Below are positions 44,881 through 54,473 of a stretch of 64,000 bases of DNA, piece by piece. Where the stretch lies: the NCBI RefSeq assembly GCF_000092825.1, contig NC_014168.1, forward strand, positions 2,285,946 to 2,349,945, given 5' to 3'. A program made the translations under genes and the position numbers. How positions within the stretch are numbered: position 1 is the stretch's first letter; every line of letters begins with the position of its first letter. Source of the stretch: Segniliparus rotundus DSM 44985. Its GTDB lineage: Bacteria > Actinomycetota > Actinomycetes > Mycobacteriales > Mycobacteriaceae. The notes below the pieces were generated by a model that had not been told where the DNA came from, did no database searches, and was given only the letters and a program-made list of their open reading frames with translations.

Positions 44881-45194
44881 TAGCTGCCGAACTTGGCCAA
44901 GAGGGCCTTGCGCTGACGCTCGCCGAGCCCGCGCAGGCGACGGGTCGGAGCGATCTCCAACTCGGTCATCGCTTCCTGCGCCTTGACCTTGCCCACCTTG
45001 GGCAGAGACTCCAGCAGGGCGGAGACCTTCATTTTGCCGAGGACGTCGTCCTTCTCAGCGTCCGCAAGGACCTTGGAAAGCTTCACCTTGCCCTGCTTCA
45101 GCTTCTCTTTGAGTTCCGCGCGGGCCTTGCGGGCCGCAGCAGCCTTGTCCAGAGCCGCCTTGCGTTGCGCGTCCGTCAACTGGGGAAGAGCCAC
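44880..45194 (-). CDS. mihF: Mycobacterial integration host factor MihF
   Basis: This 104-residue nucleoid protein bends DNA and is a marker of actinobacteria. The conserved part is [20 protein letters not shown], a basic helix ([20 protein letters not shown]), then a helix-two-turn-helix part, [17 protein letters not shown], and the end [17 protein letters not shown]. The GTG start has ATGGAGG six bases upstream. It is first in mihF-gmk-rpoZ. The 224-base gap upstream to pyrF probably carries its promoter. Confidence 0.95.
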   Translation of the reverse strand: MALPQLTDAQRKAALDKAAAARKARAELKEKLKQGKVKLSKVLADAEKDDVLGKMKVSALLESLPKVGKVKAQEAMTELEIAPTRRLRGLGERQRKALLAKFGS

Positions 45195-45418
45195 TTTGCC
45201 TCCATATCTTCGATTTCGCCTACTCGATGTTCTGGCCGTGCTAGCCAGCCGAAAATTGACCGTACCTGCTCGGCCCGCGCGATTGTGGGAGGACCCCCCT
45301 GTTTTCGCGGGTCAACGTGTTTGCAGAGCTTCGACTTTTGCGGGGCAGCTCCGCTGCGTCTCGGCTAAATCGCAGCTCGGAGAAGGTTTTGTCACGCGCG
45401 TGAACAGTATCGGGTTAT

Positions 45419-46294
45419 TCAGGCTCGCAGCGCGTTCTCCAGCGTGTCCACTGTTCGTGTCGTCGCCGCCCGCAACGCGCCGATCCCGGGGCCCGCCCGC
45501 AAAAGCGACCGGGAAGCCGCCACAAGAAGGCTGTCCCTGCCGACCGGGAAGCGCCGCGCGACATCCGTCTCGCTGGCCCCCTGCGCCCCGAAGCCGGGGG
45601 CGAGAATCACCCCGCCCAGCCCGGAGAGGTCCAGCCCGTGGTCGAACGTCGCGCCGACGACGACGCCGCCCGGTCCGATAGGCCGGGGGAAGCCGCCCGG
45701 TTGCGCAGAAGGGGACGACGCCCCTCGGTCCGCCTTGTTCCACTCGGCCACTTCATCGACCACCGACTGCGCCACCGACCGCCCATCGGGAAGCTTCGCG
45801 CGCTGCCCGGCGCGGGCCTCGGCGTTCGAAGTGGCCGCGAGCGCGATCACTCCCCGCCCGGACTCCCGCGCGGCGGCCACAGCGGGCCGCAGAGCCCCGG
45901 TGCCGAGGTAAGGGGACAACGTGACCGCGTCAGCGGTGAACGGGGCGCCTGGGGCAAGCCAGGCCCTCGTGTACGCCTGCAGGGTCGAGTCGATGTCGCC
46001 GCGTTTCGCGTCGGCGATCACCAAAGCCCCTGTTTTCGCCGCAGCGTCCAGACCGACCTGGAGCGCGGTGAGCCCTTCCGGCCCATGCGCCTCGAAGAAG
46101 GCCACCTGGAACTTGATCGCCGCGACCAGGTCGCCGAACGCGTCGACGCACTTCTGCGCGAAGGCGGCGAGCCCCGACGCGTCGTCCGGCAAGTTCCACT
46201 CGGCAAGCAGCTCCGGATGCGGATCGACTCCCGCGCACAGGCGCCCTCGTCTCGCGATGGCCTCCCGCGCCCGCTCGTTGAAGCTCGGCGGCAT
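45419..46294 (-). CDS. pyrF: Orotidine 5'-phosphate decarboxylase
   Basis: This is the last step of UMP synthesis. It is of the mycobacterial (type 2) class, 291 residues. FNERAREAIARRGRLCAGVD is the N-terminal substrate loop, VIADAKRGDIDSTLQAY holds the catalytic Lys-Asp set, and GGVILAPGFGAQGASETDV is near the phosphate site. The ATG shares one base with the carB stop (TGATG), so it is coupled to carB. This preserves carB-pyrF while carA has been moved away. Confidence 0.95.
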   Translation of the reverse strand: MPPSFNERAREAIARRGRLCAGVDPHPELLAEWNLPDDASGLAAFAQKCVDAFGDLVAAIKFQVAFFEAHGPEGLTALQVGLDAAAKTGALVIADAKRGDIDSTLQAYTRAWLAPGAPFTADAVTLSPYLGTGALRPAVAAARESGRGVIALAATSNAEARAGQRAKLPDGRSVAQSVVDEVAEWNKADRGASSPSAQPGGFPRPIGPGGVVVGATFDHGLDLSGLGGVILAPGFGAQGASETDVARRFPVGRDSLLVAASRSLLRAGPGIGALRAATTRTVDTLENALRA

Positions 46295-49200
46295 CAGGCG
46301 CGGTGCTCCCGGATGGAGGCATGCAGCTCCTGCAACGAACGGACCCCGATGTCGCCCGCGATCCGCGCCTCGACGCCCTGCACCGCGGCGCTCGCGCCCT
46401 GCGCTGTGGTCACACAAGGAATGTTGGCGACCACGGTCGCGCCTCGGATCTCATAGCCGTCGCTGCGCGGTCCGGAGTTGCCGCCGGGCGTGTTGATGAC
46501 CATGGAGATCTCCCCCGCGCGGATTGCTTCGACAATCGAGACAGGCGCGTGCGGCGACGGCCCGCCGTCCTCGCCGCCGGCGGCCCGGCCTCTCGCCGCA
46601 AGCACCTCGGAGTGCTTGGCGACCACCTCGCAGTCGATGCCGTTGCGGCGCAGCATGTGCGCGGTGCCCTCGGTCGCGACAATCGAGAAACCGAGCGACG
46701 CGAGCCGGGACACGGCGAGCAAGAGCGAGCGTTTGTCCCGGTTGGCGACGGAAACGAACACTTTCCCAGAGGTCGGCAGCTCACCGTACGCGCCGGACTG
46801 GCTCTTCGCGTAGGCGCGTCCGAAATCGGCGTCGATGCCCATGACTTCGCCGGTGGACTTCATTTCCGGGGAGAGCAAGATGTCCAGCCCCTCGCCGCCC
46901 GGCTTGCGGAACCGGTTGAACGGCAGCACCGCCTCTTTGACCGCGACCGGGGCGGCGGCGTCGAAGTCCGCGCCGTCCCCGCGCTTGGGCAAAAGGCCTT
47001 CCTCGCGCAATTGCGCGATGCTGGTCCCGAGCATGATCCGCGCGGCGGACTGGGCGAGCGGCAACGCCATCGCCTTGGAGACGAACGGCGTGGTGCGGGA
47101 AGCACGCGGGTTCGCCTCCAACACATAAAGCTGGTCGTCCTTGAGGGCGAACTGCACATTCATCAGTCCCCGGACGCCAATGCCGAGCGCGAGCGCCTCC
47201 GTCTGGCGACGCACCTCCGCGATGCCGGAGCGGCCGAGCGTCACCGGGGGAAGGGCGCAGGCGGAGTCGCCGGAGTGAATGCCCGCCTCTTCGATGTGCT
47301 CCATGATCCCGCCGATGAACACCTCGGTCCCGTCGCAGAGCGCGTCGACGTCGATTTCGAGCGCGTCTTCGAGGAAACGGTCCACGAGCACCGGATGCGC
47401 GGGCGAGAGCTCGGTGGCGCGCTCGACGTAGCCGCGCAAGGAGTCCTCGTCGTAGACGATCTCCATGCCCCGCCCGCCCAGGACGAACGAAGGCCGCACC
47501 AACACGGGGTAGCCGATCTGGTCGGCCACCGCCTTGGCCCCGTCGACGCTGGTGGCGACGCCGAATTTGGGCGCGGTCAGGCCCAAGTCGCCGAGGAGCG
47601 CGCCGAACTGGCCCCGGTCCTCCGCGAGGGCGATGGCCTGCGGACCCGTGCCGACGATGGGCACCCCCGCCTCGGCCAGCGCTTCGGCGAGCCCGAGCGG
47701 AGTCTGTCCGCCGAGTTGCACGATCACCCCGGCGATGGTCCCCGACTCGCTCTCGGCCCGGTACACCTCCAGGACGTCCTCAAAGGTGAGGGGTTCGAAG
47801 TAGAGCCGGTCCGCGGTGTCGTAGTCGGTGGAGACGGTCTCCGGGTTGCAGTTCACCATCACCGTCTCGTAGCCGGCAGCCGACAGCGCCCGCGCGGCGT
47901 GCACGCAGGAGCAGTCGAACTCCACGCCCTGGCCGATCCGGTTGGGGCCGGAGCCGAGGATGAGGACCTTGGGCCGCTCGCGCTGCGGGGCGACTTCGCT
48001 CTCCGCCGAGGGGTCCAGCTCGTACGCCGAGTAGTGGTACGGGGTCTTGGCCTCGAACTCCGCGGCGCAGGTGTCCACCGTCTTGAACACAGGCCGCACC
48101 GCGAGACGCTGGCGCAAACGCCGCACGCCGGACTCGCCGGCGAGCTCCGGCCGAAGCGCGGCGATCTGACGGTCGGAGAGGCCGGAGCGCTTCGCGCGGC
48201 GCAAAAGCTCCACGCCGAGCACCGGGGCCGATTCGAGTTCGCGGCGCAGTTCGACGAGGCCTTTGATCTCGGCGAGGAACCACGGGTCCACCCCGGAGGC
48301 CTTCGCGACCTGCTCGACGCTCGCGCCGAGGCGCAGCGCCTCCTCCATCTGGTAGAGCCGCCCCTCGGTCGGGACGCGCAGGGAGTCCAACAGCTCCTGC
48401 ACGGTCTTGCCGGAGTCCGGCACGGTCCAGAAACCGACCGCTTTGGTCTCCAAGGAGCGCATGACCTTGCCGAGCGCTTCGACGAAGTTGCGGCCGATGG
48501 CCATCGCCTCGCCGACGGATTTCATCGTGGTGGTGAGCGTCGCGTCCGCGCCGGGGAATTTCTCGAAGGCGAAACGAGGAGCCTTGACGACGACGTAGTC
48601 CAACGTCGGCTCGAAACAGGCGGGGGTCTCGCCGGTGATGTCGTTGACGATCTCGTCCAGGGTGTAGCCGATGGCGAGCTTGGCCGCGATCTTCGCGATG
48701 GGGAAGCCGGTGGCCTTGGAGGCAAGCGCCGAGGAGCGCGACACCCTCGGGTTCATCTCGATGACGATGATCCGCCCGTTCTGCGGGTTCACCGCGAACT
48801 GAATATTGCAGCCGCCGGTCGCGACGCCCACCTCGCGAAGGATGTCGATCCCGAGGTCCCGCATCCGCTGGAACTCGCGGTCGGTCAGCGTCATCGCGGG
48901 CGCGACGGTGACCGAGTCGCCGGTGTGCACGCCGAGCGGGTCGAGGTTCTCGATGGAGCAGACGACGACCACGTTGTCCTTGCCGTCGCGCATCAGCTCG
49001 AGCTCGTACTCTTTCCAGCCGTAGATGGACTCTTCGATGAGCACGTTCGCGGTGGGGGACGCGCTGAGCCCGGCCCCTGCGATCAGTTCGAGGTCTTCCG
49101 GAGTCCGGGCGAGGCCGGAGCCGAGGCCGCCCATGGTGAAGCTGGGGCGCACCACGACTGGCAGACCCAGCTCGGCGACGGTTTCGTGGACCTCGGCCAT

Positions 49201-49653
49201 GCTGTGGCAGACGCGCGATCGGGCGGACTCGCCGCCGATTTTCGCGACGATGTCTTTAAAACGCTGCCGGTCCTCGCCGCGCCGGATGGCCTCCACATCG
49301 GCGCCGATGAGCTCCACGCCGTATTTTTCGAGGACCCCGTTCTCATGCAGCGCGATCGCGGTGTTGAGCGCGGTCTGGCCGCCGAGGGTGGCCAGGAGCG
49401 CGTCGGGGCGTTCGCGGGCGATGACCTTCTCCACGAACTCGGGGGTGATCGGCTCGATGTAAGTGGCGTCCGCGAACTCAGGGTCGGTCATGATGGTCGC
49501 CGGGTTCGAGTTCACGAGCGAGACGCGCACCCCCTCGGCCCGCAGAACCCGGCACGCCTGGGTGCCGGAGTAGTCGAACTCGCAGGCCTGTCCGATGACG
49601 ATGGGGCCGGAGCCGATAACAAGGACATGCCCCAGATCAGTGCGACGTGGCAT
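46294..49653 (-). CDS. carB: Carbamoyl-phosphate synthase large subunit
   Basis: This makes carbamoyl phosphate for pyrimidines and arginine, using ammonia from CarA. The 1,119 residues contain two ATP-grasp halves, with [20 protein letters not shown] at the N-terminus and [19 protein letters not shown] beginning the second half, plus the regulatory MGS domain at the C-terminus. ATG 49653 (MPRRTDLGH) fits the M. tuberculosis start; GGGGTG lies upstream. Its normal neighbour carA is not adjacent but starts 13 kb away at 62696. carB is followed by pyrF by a one-base overlap. Confidence 0.97.
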   Translation of the reverse strand: MPRRTDLGHVLVIGSGPIVIGQACEFDYSGTQACRVLRAEGVRVSLVNSNPATIMTDPEFADATYIEPITPEFVEKVIARERPDALLATLGGQTALNTAIALHENGVLEKYGVELIGADVEAIRRGEDRQRFKDIVAKIGGESARSRVCHSMAEVHETVAELGLPVVVRPSFTMGGLGSGLARTPEDLELIAGAGLSASPTANVLIEESIYGWKEYELELMRDGKDNVVVVCSIENLDPLGVHTGDSVTVAPAMTLTDREFQRMRDLGIDILREVGVATGGCNIQFAVNPQNGRIIVIEMNPRVSRSSALASKATGFPIAKIAAKLAIGYTLDEIVNDITGETPACFEPTLDYVVVKAPRFAFEKFPGADATLTTTMKSVGEAMAIGRNFVEALGKVMRSLETKAVGFWTVPDSGKTVQELLDSLRVPTEGRLYQMEEALRLGASVEQVAKASGVDPWFLAEIKGLVELRRELESAPVLGVELLRRAKRSGLSDRQIAALRPELAGESGVRRLRQRLAVRPVFKTVDTCAAEFEAKTPYHYSAYELDPSAESEVAPQRERPKVLILGSGPNRIGQGVEFDCSCVHAARALSAAGYETVMVNCNPETVSTDYDTADRLYFEPLTFEDVLEVYRAESESGTIAGVIVQLGGQTPLGLAEALAEAGVPIVGTGPQAIALAEDRGQFGALLGDLGLTAPKFGVATSVDGAKAVADQIGYPVLVRPSFVLGGRGMEIVYDEDSLRGYVERATELSPAHPVLVDRFLEDALEIDVDALCDGTEVFIGGIMEHIEEAGIHSGDSACALPPVTLGRSGIAEVRRQTEALALGIGVRGLMNVQFALKDDQLYVLEANPRASRTTPFVSKAMALPLAQSAARIMLGTSIAQLREEGLLPKRGDGADFDAAAPVAVKEAVLPFNRFRKPGGEGLDILLSPEMKSTGEVMGIDADFGRAYAKSQSGAYGELPTSGKVFVSVANRDKRSLLLAVSRLASLGFSIVATEGTAHMLRRNGIDCEVVAKHSEVLAARGRAAGGEDGGPSPHAPVSIVEAIRAGEISMVINTPGGNSGPRSDGYEIRGATVVANIPCVTTAQGASAAVQGVEARIAGDIGVRSLQELHASIREHRA

Positions 49654-50029
49654 CAGCGCACCCCCCACGGCATCTGGGGCGCGAGAGCGCCCGCGGGTGC
49701 GGCCGATGGCGTCGGGCCGGAGCCGATGACAAGACGGCGTTCACAAAAACCGGGTTTCAGGTCAGCACGGCGTCGCACGCTGAGACCTCCTTCTCCGCCT
49801 CTCTGGACGGTCCGTTAAAGGATGTCGAACGGTCTGAGTCTAGCAGCAGCCGGGGCGGGGCGCGCACGGCCTTGCGGGATGTGCTACTCTCGAAGAGGTT
49901 TAATTCTTTGTGACTAGCTCGCGAGGTTTTTTTACGCGAGCTTTTGTTCGTAATCTCTTCTGATAGAACTTCTGCACTTGCGGCCCGGGCCGGAACACCT
50001 GCCCGTATCCAAAAAACGCAAGGAAAATT
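49654..50029. promoter_or_regulatory. Divergent carB/cspA intergenic region with csp leader hairpin
   Basis: This 376-base gap holds no convincing gene. Its left part (49712-49733) has a partial copy of the carB N-terminal codons on the minus strand (LVIGSGP), ending in frame at the carB start. The right part is the long 5' leader of cspA: a likely -10 TACTCT (near 49885), an 8-bp stem AGCTCGCG/CGCGAGCT (49916-49923 and 49935-49942) with a T-rich loop and followed by TTTTG, and AAGGAAAA before the ATG. Long structured leaders are common in cold-shock genes. Confidence 0.5.
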
Positions 50030-50236
50030 ATGTCTCTCGGCACTGTCAAATGGTTCAACGAGGAAAAAGGCTTCGGCTTCATCGCCCCCGAGGACGGCAG
50101 CAAGGATCTGTTCGTCCATTTCACCGGGATCGTGGAGAACGGCGGCTTCCGCACCCTTCACGAAGGGCAGCGCGTGCAGTTCGAGGCCGAGGCCGGCCAG
50201 CGCGGCCCGCAAGCAGTCTCCGTGGTCGCAGTCTGA
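50030..50236 (+). CDS. cspA: Cold-shock protein
   Basis: This 68-residue nucleic-acid chaperone has both RNA-binding motifs: KGFGFI (RNP1, about 13-18) and DLFVHF (RNP2, about 27-32). [20 protein letters not shown] is the usual N-terminus. It has a 130-150-base structured leader and a very strong terminator after it, so it is an isolated unit. It marks the start of the block that separates carB from carA. Confidence 0.95.
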   Translation: MSLGTVKWFNEEKGFGFIAPEDGSKDLFVHFTGIVENGGFRTLHEGQRVQFEAEAGQRGPQAVSVVAV

Positions 50237-50372
50237 ACGGCTCCTCGCCGCAACCAGCGAAGAGCACAGTGGGATTGTTCTCCCACACGGAGCTGACGCA
50301 GGAAACGTACGACGCTCCTGTGTCCGTCACCCCCGTTCTCTTCATCGCGCCAAGCGATCGCTGAACCACTGA

Positions 50373-50424
50373 CAGTGCGGCCTCGGTGTCCGCAACCCCC
50401 GTTGCGGACACCGAGGCCGCACTG
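50373..50424. terminator. Strong 24-bp hairpin terminator between cspA and EamA transporter
   Basis: The arms CAGTGCGGCCTCGGTGTCCG... (50373-50396) and 50401-50424 match perfectly over 24 bp with a CCCC loop, followed on the plus strand by CTTTTA. It lies between convergent genes and could serve both. Confidence 0.85.
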
Positions 50425-50427
50425 CTT

Positions 50428-51264
50428 TTATCCCAGCGCGAGCAGGCTGACCGCCCCGGCGGCGAGGACAAGGCCGACGTGCTGGACCCGAGCCACCCGT
50501 TCACGCAGCACCAGCCAGGCGAGCAACACTGTGCAGGCCGGATAGAGCGCGACGATCACCGTGGTGATCGAGAGCTCCCCCGCGCGGGAGCCGAGCAGGA
50601 AAAACATATTCGCCATCTCGTCGAGCAATCCTGCCGCTAAGGAGGGGAGCACGGCGAAGGGGCGGGATTTGATCCTCGGCCACGCGAGAGCGGCAGCGAC
50701 GAGCAAGACGAAGCTCGACACAGCCCTGCCAACGACCATCGGCGCGAGACCGCTGTCATGCGGAGCCTGATGCAGCGCCAAAAACTGCCCCGCGGCCGCG
50801 AGACCAGCGCCAGAAGCCAGCAGGAGCCCTTGCGCGCTCGGGAGAACGCCTTCCGATTCGCCGCCTCGGGCGACCAGGATGACGGCAACAAGCGCCAGAG
50901 CCATGCCGATCCCCGATCTCGGCGTGAGCGATTCGCCAAAAACAACACCCGCGATGACCGGTATCGCCGCAGCAGTCAGCGCGCTGATCGGCGAAAGGAC
51001 CGACATCGGGCCGACTGCCATGCTCAGATAGAACAGCGGGAACGCCGCAACAGACGCCAGCCCGCCCACAGCGCCCCACACAACAGCGCCGCCGCTGAAG
51101 TCGGCGCCGAGAAGCGGCGTCAACAGGAACGCCATCGCGAGGCTCGCCGGAGCGCTGAGCATGACCACCCGCAACACATGGGAACGCCGCGAAGCCATGC
51201 CGCCCGCGAAGTCGGCGACGCCATAGCTGACAGCGCCCGCGAGCGCGAGGAGAATGGGGAGCAC
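50428..51264 (-). CDS. EamA/DMT-superfamily transporter
   Basis: This 278-residue membrane protein has about ten helices in two EamA halves (LPILLALAGAVSYGVADFAGG at the start; AAGQFLALHQAPHDSGLAPM and GSRAGELSITTVIVALYPAC in the second half). The substrate is unknown. The GTG start at 51264 comes nine bases after the TAG of a truncated copy of the allophanate hydrolase 3' end (51274-51343). This suggests that it was once the next gene of that operon. No ribosome site is visible. Its C-terminus abuts the cspA terminator. Confidence 0.85.
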   Translation of the reverse strand: MLPILLALAGAVSYGVADFAGGMASRRSHVLRVVMLSAPASLAMAFLLTPLLGADFSGGAVVWGAVGGLASVAAFPLFYLSMAVGPMSVLSPISALTAAAIPVIAGVVFGESLTPRSGIGMALALVAVILVARGGESEGVLPSAQGLLLASGAGLAAAGQFLALHQAPHDSGLAPMVVGRAVSSFVLLVAAALAWPRIKSRPFAVLPSLAAGLLDEMANMFFLLGSRAGELSITTVIVALYPACTVLLAWLVLRERVARVQHVGLVLAAGAVSLLALG

Positions 51265-51343
51265 CGAAAAAGTCTAGGCCCCGCGCAGGGCGCAGGACCG
51301 CCAGCCGCCGAACCCGGTGATGTCCTTGGCGTGGGCGGCGGCC
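51231..51343. repeat. 113-bp direct repeat, copy A (partner 54673-54785)
   Basis: Identical to copy B at 104 of 113 positions with no gaps. The unit includes the last codons and stop of allophanate hydrolase and the first 11 codons of the EamA transporter. In copy A the transporter start codon is GTG; in copy B it is GCG. Confidence 0.95.
51274..51343 (-). pseudogene. 3'-terminal fragment of allophanate hydrolase gene
   Basis: Encodes AKDITGFGGWRSCALRGA followed by TAG, against [18 protein letters not shown] in the intact gene at 54716-56374. Only about 23 codons remain; sequence upstream diverges. It sits directly upstream of the EamA gene. Confidence 0.85.
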
Positions 51344-51423
51344 CAGACAGCTGTCAGGCCTCCGCGTTCGCGCCGGACGAACTGCCAGTTCAGCCAGCGC
51401 ATGGCAGCGCGCACGCCGGATCT

Positions 51424-52218
51424 TCATGACGGCGGCGCCGGACGCATTGGATGCAGTATCCGGGCCACGAAGGGAATGAGCAGCCTGCGAGGGGCCAGTG
51501 CCGCGAGCCGCGCCGCCCACGAGTTCGCAATCCCGGACACGACATAGGGCGGAGTCGACCGGCGATCAAGGGCGCGCATGCCTGTGGCCGCGACTTGCTT
51601 GGCCGTCTGCATCCGCCCGGCCACCGCCGCGCCCTCGCCGATGACCTCGAAGAATTCGGTCTGCGTGGGGCCTGGGGCGAGCGCGAACACCTTGACGTCA
51701 TGCTGTTTGGCTTCGTACCACAGCGACTGAGAAAAACTTTGAACGAATGCCTTCGCCGCCGAGTAGACAGCAAGCGAGGGAACCGGCTGAAACGCGGTGG
51801 TGCTGGAGACGTTGACGATGGCTCCCTGCCCCCGCTCGACCATTGCCGGCAGAAACGCATTGCACATATCCACCACGGCCCGGACGTCCACGGCGATCAC
51901 GCGAGCGAACTCCTCGCCACTGCCGCTCACAAACGGGCCTTGCGTGGCGAAGCCGGCGTTGTTGACCACGAGGTCGAAATCCCCAACGAGCCGCTGGCGC
52001 AGGGCTGCCCCCGCCCGGTCGACCGACAGGTCGAACGCAACCGTCTCGCAGGTGATCCCGTGTGCCGTTCTCAGCTCGCGCGCAACGCGCTCAAGCCTCT
52101 CCTCGCGCCGCGCGACCAGAACGAGATCCGAGCCGCGCGCGGCCAATTCCCACGCGAATGCCATCCCGATGCCCGAACTGGCGCCGGTGACGAGCGACCG
52201 TGACGGTCGAAAAGACAT
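51424..52218 (-). CDS. Short-chain dehydrogenase/reductase
   Basis: A 264-residue classical SDR. TGASSGIG (11-18) binds the cofactor; NNAG is at 86-89, the catalytic Ser about 139, and YSAAK holds Tyr152 and Lys156. The arginine-rich segment after strand 2 (VARREERLERVARELR) favours NADP. The substrate is not known. ATG 52218 has AGGAG four to five bases upstream. It lies between the truncated hydrolase tail and the IS remnant, inside the 3.4-kb segment bounded by the 113-bp repeats. Confidence 0.88.
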   Translation of the reverse strand: MSFRPSRSLVTGASSGIGMAFAWELAARGSDLVLVARREERLERVARELRTAHGITCETVAFDLSVDRAGAALRQRLVGDFDLVVNNAGFATQGPFVSGSGEEFARVIAVDVRAVVDMCNAFLPAMVERGQGAIVNVSSTTAFQPVPSLAVYSAAKAFVQSFSQSLWYEAKQHDVKVFALAPGPTQTEFFEVIGEGAAVAGRMQTAKQVAATGMRALDRRSTPPYVVSGIANSWAARLAALAPRRLLIPFVARILHPMRPAPPS

Positions 52219-52303
52219 CGCACTCCTATTCCTGTGGCATTCCGTTGCCGGACGAACAATGCGGCAGGTTGATGGCCGCAGAGTCACGTCAAGCGTGGGT
52301 CAA

Positions 52304-52395
52304 GTCAAGCTTTGTCGGGCGCGGGCGCGCCTGGTCTGTGCTGCAAAATCCTGGTGCGGGCGTTGCACTTCAGTCCAAACGTGGTTCCGGTGTCC
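52304..52395 (+). repeat. Left terminal inverted repeat (92 bp)
   Basis: Begins GTCAAGCTTTGTCGGGCG and ends GGTTCCGGTGTCC; exact reverse complement of 52855-52946. Confidence 0.97.
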
Positions 52396-52778
52396 ACGGA
52401 ACCGCCTCCCGAGTTCCTGTGAGCGTGAGGGCGGCCTGAAGCTGCGCGCGTCGCCTGCCGATCAGCCTGCGGCGCAGTTGCTTTGCGCGGGACCGCGACC
52501 TCTTCCTCCAGATCGGGGATGCGCCTGCTCGCCGTCGCCAGTTCCTTGGAGTCCTCGCTGGACCGGCCCGGTTTCACGCCGGTGGCCACCACCTCGCGCG
52601 AACGCCACTGACGCGAGCGCCACGTGCGGAGGGCAGCCGGGATCAGCCCCAGCAGCTCGGCGGCCTCGACCACTGCGCGGCCCGAGGCCGCCAGATCCCG
52701 AGCCCCGCGGCGGAACTCGGGCGGATAAGGCTTCAGCAGAGCAATGCTCCTCTCGACGGCGACCGATGCGGGAGCGCC
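52305..52778 (-). pseudogene. IS3-family transposase OrfA remnant
   Basis: An open frame after a TAG (52779-52781) reads ALLKPYPPEFRRGARDLAAS, AVVEAAELLGLIPAALRTWR, then EDSKELATASRRIPDLEEEV and AVPRKATA. This follows the IS3 OrfA pattern (KPYPPEFRR helix-turn-helix, then a leucine-zipper-like helix ending EVEILKKA in intact relatives). There is no start codon in place, OrfB is absent, and the frame runs on into the left inverted repeat. It is non-functional. Confidence 0.75.
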
Positions 52779-52854
52779 CTAGCCAGATCCGCGCCCGGAA
52801 AACCGGGGCGCAGATCTTGAAATCCGAGGGCCGGGCCTCACGCGGCGCACCATC

Positions 52855-52946
52855 GGACACCGGAACCACGTTTGGACTGAAGTGCAACGCCCGCACCAGG
52901 ATTTTGCAGCACAGACCAGGCGCGCCCGCGCCCGACAAAGCTTGAC
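52855..52946 (-). repeat. Right terminal inverted repeat (92 bp)
   Basis: Exact reverse complement of 52304-52395. Its outer edge is about 120 bases upstream of the NmrA-like gene start. Confidence 0.97.
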
Positions 52947-53069
52947 TGAACGCATGGTTCATTGCCGAGGAGGACACGTGACAACGACACCGCCCTGCGG
53001 CGCCTCAAACGCACCGCCGCGCCGGAACCGATCTCGTCCGCCTTCGGAATCGTCGTCAGGATGGCGATC

Positions 53070-54047
53070 ATGATCTTGGTCACCAGCGCCGCAGGCGGCG
53101 TCGGACGACCGCTGGTCCGCAGCCTCCGCGAACGCGGGTTCGACGTGCGCGCATTCGTCAAGAACGACGCCCAGGCCCAACTGGCGCGCAGCGACGGGGC
53201 CGCCGAGATCGTGGTGGGCGACCTGCGAAACCGCGCGGATCTGGAGAAGGCGTTGAGCGGCGCGAAACGGGTGTACCACGCCGCTCCGACACAACTCATC
53301 GATGAGGTCCCGGTTGCCCGAGCCCTCATCGAGATATGCGCGGGCGGCGGTGTCGAGCACATCTGCTTCCACTCGGTGATCCATCCTGACATAGACGCCT
53401 TGGTCCATCACCATCAGAAGCTTTTGGCCGAAAGACTGTTGCGCGATTCGGGGCTGCCGGTGGCTGTTCTGCGCCCGTCTCACTACATGCAGAATTATCT
53501 GGAGTTCTGGGAGTTCATCCTGGCGGGCCTCATGCCCTACCCAGTGTCACCGACCAGCGTGATGGGCATGGTCGACGTCGAAGATGTCGCCGAGGCGGCC
53601 GCAGCGGTGCTGAGCGCGCCCGATGAGCACGTGGGCAAGACCTACGATCTCTCGGCGCAGGCGCTCGACCGCGACGAGATGGCACAGATCTGGAGCCGCG
53701 TGCTCGGACACCGGGTCACCGCTCTTCGGCTGCCGCCCAACGCTGTCGACAACCCGCTCGCCGCCGCGCCGGCGCTCGGAGCCGCCGTCGTCCGGTCGCT
53801 GCGCAACACCAAGCTCAACGCGGTGCCCCACCTGGTCCGCGGCGTCCTTGCATCGTCAAATGCGCGGGGTATCCGAAGCTGGCCGCCCGAAGCGCGCAGC
53901 GCCTACGTCAGGATGATGACGTACTACGATGCCAACGGCCTGCCTGTCGGCGAAATGGCTGACCTGCCGAAGCTTCTGGGCCGCAAGCCCACGAGCTACG
54001 AGAACTTCGCGAGACGTGTCGCAGTGTCACGAGGGGTGAGCCGCTGA
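53070..54047 (+). CDS. NmrA-like NAD(P)-binding protein
   Basis: A 325-residue atypical SDR of the NmrA/HSCARG group. The cofactor loop is ILVTSAAGGVGRPLVRSLRE, and no Tyr-x3-Lys catalytic pair is evident. SHYMQNYLEFWEFILAGLM and MGMVDVEDVAEAAAAVLSAP are typical of the group. ATG 53070 is preferred because CAGGA lies eight to nine bases upstream; an ATG at 53061 is in frame. Function could be a quinone or nitroreductase-like enzyme or a redox sensor. It lies in the repeat-bounded segment next to the IS remnant. Confidence 0.83.
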   Translation: MILVTSAAGGVGRPLVRSLRERGFDVRAFVKNDAQAQLARSDGAAEIVVGDLRNRADLEKALSGAKRVYHAAPTQLIDEVPVARALIEICAGGGVEHICFHSVIHPDIDALVHHHQKLLAERLLRDSGLPVAVLRPSHYMQNYLEFWEFILAGLMPYPVSPTSVMGMVDVEDVAEAAAAVLSAPDEHVGKTYDLSAQALDRDEMAQIWSRVLGHRVTALRLPPNAVDNPLAAAPALGAAVVRSLRNTKLNAVPHLVRGVLASSNARGIRSWPPEARSAYVRMMTYYDANGLPVGEMADLPKLLGRKPTSYENFARRVAVSRGVSR

Positions 54048-54473
54048 GGCGGCCTCTTGCGGAATGGTCGTCGCACAGCGCTCTTCGAACTCTGCGATCC
54101 GCGAGCGGTCGATCCTTCCCCGAGCTTGAAGAGAAGTTCGCCGCAGTGGTGCATCTGGCCCGTGACCGCACTGACGGAAATCCGAGGAGGCGTCATCACA
54201 GAGGGCGATCTCGCGCCGCCCAGAGCATCCAACAAGCCGTCAAACAACCAGCCAGAACAAGCTGGCGATGGCTTCTCGAACGAACCTCGCCAAGGGTATG
54301 CGCCTATCCGCAGCGCGCGGGAAAACCTATACCCTGGTGTCGGGGCGTGGGGTTTATGGATGACGGCAACACAGGAGCATGGGGTGCTCGCTCCATCTTG
54401 GAGCATGTGCTGGAAGCCTGTAGGGCCGCCAGGTTCGAGCACGTCAGCCAGCGCTTTTCTTGCAAATGGCGCT
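54048..54473. other. Non-coding stretch of lower GC
   Basis: About 425 bases without a convincing gene on either strand. By eye the GC content is lower than in the rest of the window and codon-like third-position bias is lost. Short open frames are present but have no recognisable domains or ribosome sites. Probably decayed or foreign DNA between the NmrA-like gene and the lipoprotein remnant. Confidence 0.5.

Larger units (their letters stand above)
52304..52946. mobile_element. 643-bp element with perfect 92-bp terminal inverted repeats
   Basis: Left end 52304-52395 and right end 52855-52946 are exact reverse complements over all 92 bases. They enclose 459 bp with a broken IS3-type transposase OrfA on the minus strand. 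No target-site duplication is seen at the outer borders (left CAA, right TGA). IS3 elements normally have inverted repeats of about 20-40 bp, so this is either a non-autonomous derivative or an inverted duplication of one IS end. Confidence 0.8.

Noticed and set aside
46303-49818. A 1,171-codon open frame antisense to carB, and similar long antisense frames opposite amt (608-3073), gcvP (16018-18195) and secA2 (21332-23929)
   Set aside because: These are the usual by-products of high-GC codon bias opposite real genes. Their translations are Arg/Gly/His-rich without domains, and the opposite strand holds clear conserved proteins.
52304-52946. Target-site duplication at the IS-like element
   Set aside because: Flanks CAA and TGA do not match; no 2-9 bp duplication was found.
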